In this document: positions 59,270 to 64,000 of the stretch, piece by piece
How the letters are laid out: every line of letters begins with the position of its first letter
How positions within the stretch are numbered: the first letter of the stretch is position 1
Assembly (NCBI RefSeq): GCF_020905335.1
Contig: NZ_JAJJMN010000001.1
Coordinates: 1,674,001 to 1,738,000, forward strand
Direction of reading: 5' to 3'
Origin: Flavobacterium lipolyticum
GTDB lineage: Bacteria; Bacteroidota; Bacteroidia; Flavobacteriales; Flavobacteriaceae
Length of the DNA stretch: 64,000 nucleotides
Notes under the pieces: model-generated
Told to the model about the DNA's origin: nothing
The model's input: only the letters and a program-made list of their open reading frames with translations
Databases searched by the model: none
Translations under genes and position numbers: made by a program

Positions 59270-61675
59270 ATGAAAAAAAACCAAACCTCAATTCTAGCCA
59301 TAGTTTGCATTCTTGCCATTCTTGGTATTATATACGCCACAATGATGCCGCAGGTAATCTCTAAAGGAGATGAGGCTCTTGCTGAGTTTTCTACGGACAG
59401 AGCTTTAAATCAAGTCAGAATTATTGCGCAGAAACCGCACTATGTAGGTTCTCTCAATCATGAACTCGTAGCCAATTATCTTAAACTTGAACTAAACCAA
59501 ATTGGTTTGGAAACCAGTGTTCAGGAAGGCTTTACTTTAAATGATAGAGGACTTCTTGTAAAATCAAAAAACATTCTTGCCCGCATAAAGGGTACCAACA
59601 ATACAAAGGCACTTTTACTTCTTTCCCATTACGACAGTGCTCCACATTCTTTTTCAAAAGGGGCAAGTGATGACGCTTCAGGTGTCGCAACTATTCTCGA
59701 AGGAATTCGTGCTTTTTTGTATGCAAAACAACCGCATAAAAATGATATTATCATTCTTTTTTCAGATGCTGAAGAACTGGGGTTAAATGGTGCGGCTCTT
59801 TTTGTAAACAGCCATCCGTGGGCAAAAGATGTAGGTTTGGTTCTTAATTTTGAGGCAAGAGGATCCTCAGGTCCAAGTTATATGTTAATGGAAACCAATA
59901 AAGGAAACAAAGCATTGGTAAAAGAATTTTCTAATGCAAAAACTACTTATCCTGTTTCCAATTCACTTATGTACAGCATCTACAAAATGCTTCCAAATGA
60001 TACCGACTTAACGGTTTTCAGAGAGCAAGGAAACATTCAGGGATTCAACTTTGCTTTTATAGACGGTCACTACAATTATCACACACAACAAGATGATGTT
60101 CAGCACCTGAACAAAACAACTTTGGCTCATCAGGGAACTTACTTAATGCCCTTATTAAAATATTTTTCCAATGTAGATTTAAATACTACAACTTCAACAG
60201 AGGATGATGTGTACTTTACTGCTCCGTTCTCCTTCATTAACTATCCTTTTTCATGGGTATGGCCAATGACAATTATTGCTTTAGGATTGTTGATTGTTTT
60301 CATCTTTATAGGAAAGGTTAAACGTGTTATCACTTTCAGAGAAATATTCAAAGGATTTGTTCCTTTATTAGGATCTCTCATCATAGCGGGTCTGGTAACC
60401 TTTTTAGGATGGAAAATTGTATTACAGATTTATCCGCAATATTCTGACTTATTGAATGGATTCACATACAACGGTCATGCTTATATCGGTGCATTTGTAA
60501 CACTAAGTATCGCCATTTCATTTGCCTTCTACCATCATTTTTCAGAAGCTAAAATTACCATGAATCATTTTGTAGCACCGTTGCTACTCTGGATCATCAT
60601 GAATGCATTTGTAGCTAATAGTCTGACTGGTGCAGGTTTTCTGATCATACCGGTATACTTCGGCATACTCCTGTTCGGAATTTTTGTTCTTACTCAACAT
60701 TATAGCCTCGGACTCAACCTCCTTTTTAGTATTCCGGCATTCGTTATCATCGCTCCATTTATTGTAATGTTTCCGGTTGGTTTAGGATTAAAAATCCTCT
60801 TTGTAAGTGCTATTCTAACCGTATTACTTTTTACATTGGTATTACCGATATTTGGTACGTTTGCTAAAAAAGGGATCTGGACGATCTTTTTCTTTGCTGT
60901 TTCAATTGGCTTTTTTATCTATGCAGGATACCACTCCGATTACGAACCAGGAAAAGCAAAATCAAACAGTTTACTGTACGTTTACAATGCCAATACCAAC
61001 TCTGCTCTTTGGGCAACTTACGATGTTAACCTTGACGATTGGACCAAAACTTATTTAGGTCAAAAAAACCAGAGCGCTATTGGTTTAAATACATTACCAA
61101 TAGCCAGCAAATACAATTCGGGCTTTACGTATAGTGCGATTGCTCCTGTAGTCGACATACCGAAACCAACCATTGCATTTTTAAAAGACAGTGTGGTTGG
61201 CAATAACAGGTATTTAAAAATAAAAATCACCCCAAACAGAAAGGTAAATCGTTATGATATTTATGCCAATCCAAAAATGACTTTTTTCAATTTCAAAGCT
61301 AATGGAGTTGCAGCTTCAGGACAAAAAGGAAATCGTCTGGAACGCGATGGCATGAAAATCTTATGTTACTATGTGGTAGGCAATGAACCTCTTATCATGG
61401 AATTCTACACCAACAAATTGACCGTTCTGGATATGGATTTAATTGAAAGTTCTTTTGATTTGATGACCAATCCGCTGCTTAAAGTAAAACCAAGAAGCGA
61501 TTGGATGATGCCAACACCTTTTGTATTGAATGACGCAGTACTCCTTCAGCAAAAAATAAAACGCTACACAGCACCCGCAACTATTCCTGCACCTGCAGCA
61601 ATAGCGAAAGACAGTACTGCCATAAAAAAAGACAGCTTAAAACCTATTGCAAAGCCAATTGTAAAACCACAATAA
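59270..61675 (+). CDS. membrane-bound M28 family metallopeptidase
   Basis: An 801-residue inner-membrane protein. One N-terminal helix is followed by an M28 aminopeptidase domain with zinc ligands in LLLSHYDSAPHSF, GASDDASGVATILEG, FSDAEELGLNGAALF and DGHYNYHTQQDDVQHL. From about residue 320 eight or so hydrophobic segments form a membrane domain resembling ER aminopeptidase ERMP1/Fxna. The C-terminal 200 residues are a periplasmic beta domain, ending in an Ala/Pro-rich linker. It is likely a peptidase for exported peptides. Confidence 0.88.
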   Translation: MKKNQTSILAIVCILAILGIIYATMMPQVISKGDEALAEFSTDRALNQVRIIAQKPHYVGSLNHELVANYLKLELNQIGLETSVQEGFTLNDRGLLVKSKNILARIKGTNNTKALLLLSHYDSAPHSFSKGASDDASGVATILEGIRAFLYAKQPHKNDIIILFSDAEELGLNGAALFVNSHPWAKDVGLVLNFEARGSSGPSYMLMETNKGNKALVKEFSNAKTTYPVSNSLMYSIYKMLPNDTDLTVFREQGNIQGFNFAFIDGHYNYHTQQDDVQHLNKTTLAHQGTYLMPLLKYFSNVDLNTTTSTEDDVYFTAPFSFINYPFSWVWPMTIIALGLLIVFIFIGKVKRVITFREIFKGFVPLLGSLIIAGLVTFLGWKIVLQIYPQYSDLLNGFTYNGHAYIGAFVTLSIAISFAFYHHFSEAKITMNHFVAPLLLWIIMNAFVANSLTGAGFLIIPVYFGILLFGIFVLTQHYSLGLNLLFSIPAFVIIAPFIVMFPVGLGLKILFVSAILTVLLFTLVLPIFGTFAKKGIWTIFFFAVSIGFFIYAGYHSDYEPGKAKSNSLLYVYNANTNSALWATYDVNLDDWTKTYLGQKNQSAIGLNTLPIASKYNSGFTYSAIAPVVDIPKPTIAFLKDSVVGNNRYLKIKITPNRKVNRYDIYANPKMTFFNFKANGVAASGQKGNRLERDGMKILCYYVVGNEPLIMEFYTNKLTVLDMDLIESSFDLMTNPLLKVKPRSDWMMPTPFVLNDAVLLQQKIKRYTAPATIPAPAAIAKDSTAIKKDSLKPIAKPIVKPQ

Positions 61676-61687
61676 AAAACACTTATT

Positions 61688-62107
61688 ATGGCAACCAATA
61701 TCTCTACAGTTCTTTTAAATGCTCCCTCAGAAAAAGTCTGGAATGCACTCACTCAACCGGAGTGGGTCAAACAATGGCAATACGGCAGTGACTTAATCAC
61801 AGACTGGAAAATTGGTAATGAAATCAGATTTAGGAACGAATGGGAAGGTCAGGTTTTTGAGCAATGGGGGACTGTTTTGGAGATTATCCCCAATCAGAAA
61901 ATCAAATATTCCTTATTCTTCCCCAGACCGGAATTAGAGGACAAACCCGAGAATTACTTCGTAATGAGTTATGTCTTAACAGAAGAAAATCAGAAAACAA
62001 AACTCGAAATTGTTCAGGAAGACAATCGCCCCGGAGCAGTTCAGGAAAAACCTCAGGATGAAGAAAACCCAATTTTACAAGCTTTAAAAGCTTTAATCGA
62101 ATCGTAA
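61688..62107 (+). CDS. SRPBCC/AHSA1 family protein
   Basis: A 139-residue soluble protein with the START-like SRPBCC fold: STVLLNAPSEKVWNALTQPE, WVKQWQYGSDLITDWKIGNE, RNEWEGQVFEQWGTVLEIIP and the last helix ILQALKALIES. Members are AHSA1-like small-ligand or protein-binding domains; the ligand is unknown. The gene is 12 bases after the peptidase gene, suggesting one transcript, and ends in a strong terminator. Confidence 0.88.
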   Translation: MATNISTVLLNAPSEKVWNALTQPEWVKQWQYGSDLITDWKIGNEIRFRNEWEGQVFEQWGTVLEIIPNQKIKYSLFFPRPELEDKPENYFVMSYVLTEENQKTKLEIVQEDNRPGAVQEKPQDEENPILQALKALIES

Positions 62108-62125
62108 AATGAATTTTAAAATAAT

Positions 62126-62160
62126 AAAGGCAAACTTTATATAAAGTTTGCCTTTATCTT
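62126..62160. terminator. bidirectional terminator between SRPBCC and rhodanese genes
   Basis: Perfect arms AAAGGCAAACTTTAT and complement (15 bp, no loop beyond the turn), with T-rich ends on both strands. The two genes converge here. Confidence 0.85.
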
Positions 62161-62556
62161 TTAACAGGCGCATTCCATTCTCAAACCTGTCTGTCCCCCT
62201 TTTGTTCCCTCAGTGGCATAACCGTCCAACTTCCACCACTCGATCCCTCCTATTAACTCTTTCACCTTAAAGCCGAGTTTTGTCATATTCAAGGCGCCCT
62301 TTGTCGAAGCATTGCAGCCAATTCCATCACAATAAGTTACATACAAAACTTCTTTGTCTAAATGTTGGGTACGCTCCAGCGTCATTTCACGATGCGGAAT
62401 ATTGATTGCTGTGGGAATGTGTTCTGCTTCAAAGCCAAAAGCTTTGCGCGCATCAATAGCGATTACTTTCTCTCCATTGTTCAGGGCATCAAATAAATCA
62501 GACGGATCTATTTCGAACGCCAGCTTATTCTCATAATGTTTAATTTGTGCTTCCAT
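62161..62556 (-). CDS. rhodanese-like domain protein
   Basis: A 131-residue single-domain sulfurtransferase-like protein. VIAIDARKAFGFEAEHIPTA is the rhodanese N-terminal pattern, and the active-site loop is YVTYCDGIGCNASTKGALNM, with a Cys followed by a second Cys, as in the CDG/CWG-type loop of related proteins. The C-terminus ends in Cys-Ala-Cys (RMECAC), another potential thiol pair. It is divergent from a MetR-like LysR regulator gene, which probably controls it. Sulfur or redox handling is inferred. Confidence 0.87.
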   Translation of the reverse strand: MEAQIKHYENKLAFEIDPSDLFDALNNGEKVIAIDARKAFGFEAEHIPTAINIPHREMTLERTQHLDKEVLYVTYCDGIGCNASTKGALNMTKLGFKVKELIGGIEWWKLDGYATEGTKGGQTGLRMECAC

Positions 62557-62585
62557 TTTTTTACAGTTTTACTATTTCAGTTTTT

Positions 62586-62593
62586 CAAATGTA
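62586..62593 (-). promoter_or_regulatory. -7 box of the rhodanese gene
   Basis: The minus strand reads TACATTTG, fitting TAnnTTTG, 30 bases before the start at 62556, inside the region shared with the divergent regulator gene. Confidence 0.4.
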
Positions 62594-62704
62594 ATGTAAT
62601 GGCTCCTTCCATAAAAACGAAAAGAATTCATTCAGTTGATTACTTTTTTTCATAGAAAAGCCATCCTAAAATTTTGTTCCTTTGTACTTCTAATTCCCAA
62701 AAAA

Positions 62705-63607
62705 ATGGAAATACGTCATTTACGATTAATAAAAGCAATTGTTGAAGAAGGAAGCATCACTAAGGCAATTGACAAGTTGCATCTGACACAATCGGCTTTG
62801 AGCCATCAGCTTAAAGAAGCCGAGTATCAATTGGGAACCGCCATTTTTCTGCGCAGCAATAAAAAACTGGTTCTAACCAAAGCCGGCGAAAAGATCTACG
62901 AACTTGCCAATGAAATTTTGGACAAACTTTTGCAAACCGAATTGCAAATCAAACAAATGGTTTATGGAGAATACGGTGAAATCAGAATTAGCACCGAATG
63001 TTTTTCAAGTTATCATTGGCTGCCATCGGTTTTAAAACAATTTCATTTTTTATATCCAAACGTCGAACTTAAAATTGTAACCGAAGCAACCCATATTCCG
63101 ATACAAAAATTACTGGAAAACACCATCGATATTGCCGTAATAAGCGATCAGATCAAAGACAACAACATTAGATATATTGAGCTTTTTCAGGATGAAATGG
63201 TTATGGCCGTCTCTGAAAACCACGCCTGGGCAACTAAAAAATATGTGGTAGCCAAAGATTTTATCGATGAACATTTACTCATTCACTCCTTTCCGATGGA
63301 AACGGTTACCATACATCAGTTTGTACTGGCCCCCGCCAAGGTAACCCCCAGAAAAATAACTGCCCTGCCGCTTACAGAAGCATCGCTCGAAATGGTCAAG
63401 GCCGATATGGGGGTAATATCAATGGCAAAATGGGCCTTGTTACCTCATTTGAAAAACAATCCGATAAAAGCTGTACAAATTGGAAAAAACGGTTTAAAAA
63501 GAAAACACTTTATTGCTATTCGGGAAAATCAGGAATATCCGGACTACTTTTATCGCTTCATCACTTTTTTACAAAACGAAATCAATCTTCAATGGAATAT
63601 TCAATAA
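62705..63607 (+). CDS. LysR-family transcriptional regulator, MetR-like
   Basis: From the ATG at 62705, a 300-residue regulator. The N-terminal winged helix-turn-helix is IRHLRLIKAIVEEGSITKAI and KLHLTQSALSHQLKEAEYQL, a strong match to MetR. The effector domain follows (YGEIRISTECFSSYHWLPSV, LENTIDIAVISDQIK). A longer start at 62636 adds 23 hydrophobic residues and is rejected. LysR genes usually regulate their divergent neighbour, here the rhodanese gene; a sulfur or methionine signal is plausible. Confidence 0.92.
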   Translation: MEIRHLRLIKAIVEEGSITKAIDKLHLTQSALSHQLKEAEYQLGTAIFLRSNKKLVLTKAGEKIYELANEILDKLLQTELQIKQMVYGEYGEIRISTECFSSYHWLPSVLKQFHFLYPNVELKIVTEATHIPIQKLLENTIDIAVISDQIKDNNIRYIELFQDEMVMAVSENHAWATKKYVVAKDFIDEHLLIHSFPMETVTIHQFVLAPAKVTPRKITALPLTEASLEMVKADMGVISMAKWALLPHLKNNPIKAVQIGKNGLKRKHFIAIRENQEYPDYFYRFITFLQNEINLQWNIQ

Positions 63608-64000
63608 GAAACTGTGAACCTTCAGACTTACCAAAACTAGTGGTTTTATGCCAAAAACATGCGGAGTATGAAAAAGCTCAGTTTTCTTCGGAAGGAAAAG
63701 AAAATAAGTTAAAAGAAGCTTTGTTTGGCGATCGTCCAAAAGTACATTGTCTGGTGGTTGCAACAAAAGATACGATTGTAGGTTATGCTTCCTTTACTTT
63801 TGACTTCTCCACCTGGAATGCCGCAAATTTTCTTTATATGGACTGTTTGTTTCTCGAAGAAGAGGCCAGAAGTTTTGGTATTGGCGAAATACTGATTGAA
63901 AAGCTAAAACAAATTGGAAAAGAAAACAATTGCGTCAATATGCAATGGCAAACCCCGCAATTTAACGAAAGAGCCATCAAATTCTATCACCGAATGGGCG
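63592..64000 (+). CDS. GNAT-family N-acetyltransferase, cut by window end
   Basis: The ATG at 63592 overlaps the end of the LysR gene by 16 bases and opens a frame that runs off the window after 136 codons. EYSIRNCEPSDLPKLVVLCQ is a GNAT N-terminus, TIVGYASFTFDFSTWNAANF the central strands, and RSFGIGEILIEKLKQIGKEN the acetyl-CoA binding loop and helix, followed by FNERAIKFYHRMG. The C-terminus is missing, so specificity cannot be judged. Confidence 0.85.
   Translation, partial: MEYSIRNCEPSDLPKLVVLCQKHAEYEKAQFSSEGKENKLKEALFGDRPKVHCLVVATKDTIVGYASFTFDFSTWNAANFLYMDCLFLEEEARSFGIGEILIEKLKQIGKENNCVNMQWQTPQFNERAIKFYHRMG

Overview
The window looks like a chromosomal segment of a Flavobacterium-type Bacteroidota. 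The evidence is low GC, dense gene packing, a SusC/SusD pair, type IX secretion (T9SS) C-terminal sorting domains, an OlsF-type bifunctional acyltransferase, and repeated upstream boxes of the form TAnnTTTG, the Bacteroidota -7 element. No rRNA, tRNA, CRISPR array, transposase, integrase or prophage gene was seen. All calls are by eye from sequence; no database search was run.

Layout. 1-1440: panC and panD (pantothenate synthesis) and a terminator. 1496-11603, all on the minus strand: a nutrient-acquisition locus of a tail-fibre-like surface protein, a glycerophosphodiester phosphodiesterase (GDPD), a T9SS-sorted protein, a SusC/SusD outer-membrane pair and a second GDPD. This has the architecture of a polysaccharide utilisation locus, but the only recognisable enzymes are phosphodiesterases. 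12371-22197: a secreted esterase-fold protein without the usual serine, radA, an AsmA-like/GT51 transglycosylase fusion, an aldo/keto reductase, an OmpA-type lipoprotein, exonuclease III and olsF. 22262-27761: a TM2/DUF2752/DUF4234 membrane cluster, a D-2-hydroxyacid dehydrogenase, an alpha/beta hydrolase, nhaA and proC. 27861-36943: mostly housekeeping genes on the minus strand (mgtE, rsmA, DUF4286, a TPR protein, lgt, serS), with a small protein/nucleotidyltransferase pair inserted between rsmA and DUF4286. 37148-45721: mixed accessory genes, including a lipoprotein/secreted protein/beta-barrel operon, a 56-codon basic protein with its own divergent promoter, PhzF, a serine hydrolase, a secreted DinB protein and a CDGSH protein. 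46050-57208: metG, a probable pseudoknotted RNA leading a small protein gene, two paralogous secreted proteins of unknown function, a DMT exporter, HAD and CatA-like enzymes, ferritin, a Cys/Lys-rich mini-protein, DUF2461 and a tail-less SSB. 57384-64000: a GNAT-nitrilase fusion, a zinc-finger protein, a membrane M28 peptidase, an SRPBCC protein, a rhodanese divergent from a MetR-like LysR regulator, and a GNAT gene cut by the window end.

Many spacers hold short-period, phrase-like repeats arranged as inverted pairs. Distinct families are seen at 14895-14990, 17025-17146, 29985-31245, 33040-34078, 37001-37047, 45820-46010, 51297-51835 and 55640-55905. One 13-bp palindrome arm (CCCGACAGGTTTT) recurs in the terminators after metG and DUF2461.

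Most worth following up: the SusCD/GDPD locus, the interleaved inverted repeats at 48276-48415, the non-coding transcription unit suggested by signals at 11741-12289, the nucleotidyltransferase pair flanked by like repeats, and the 56-codon gene at 40109-40279.
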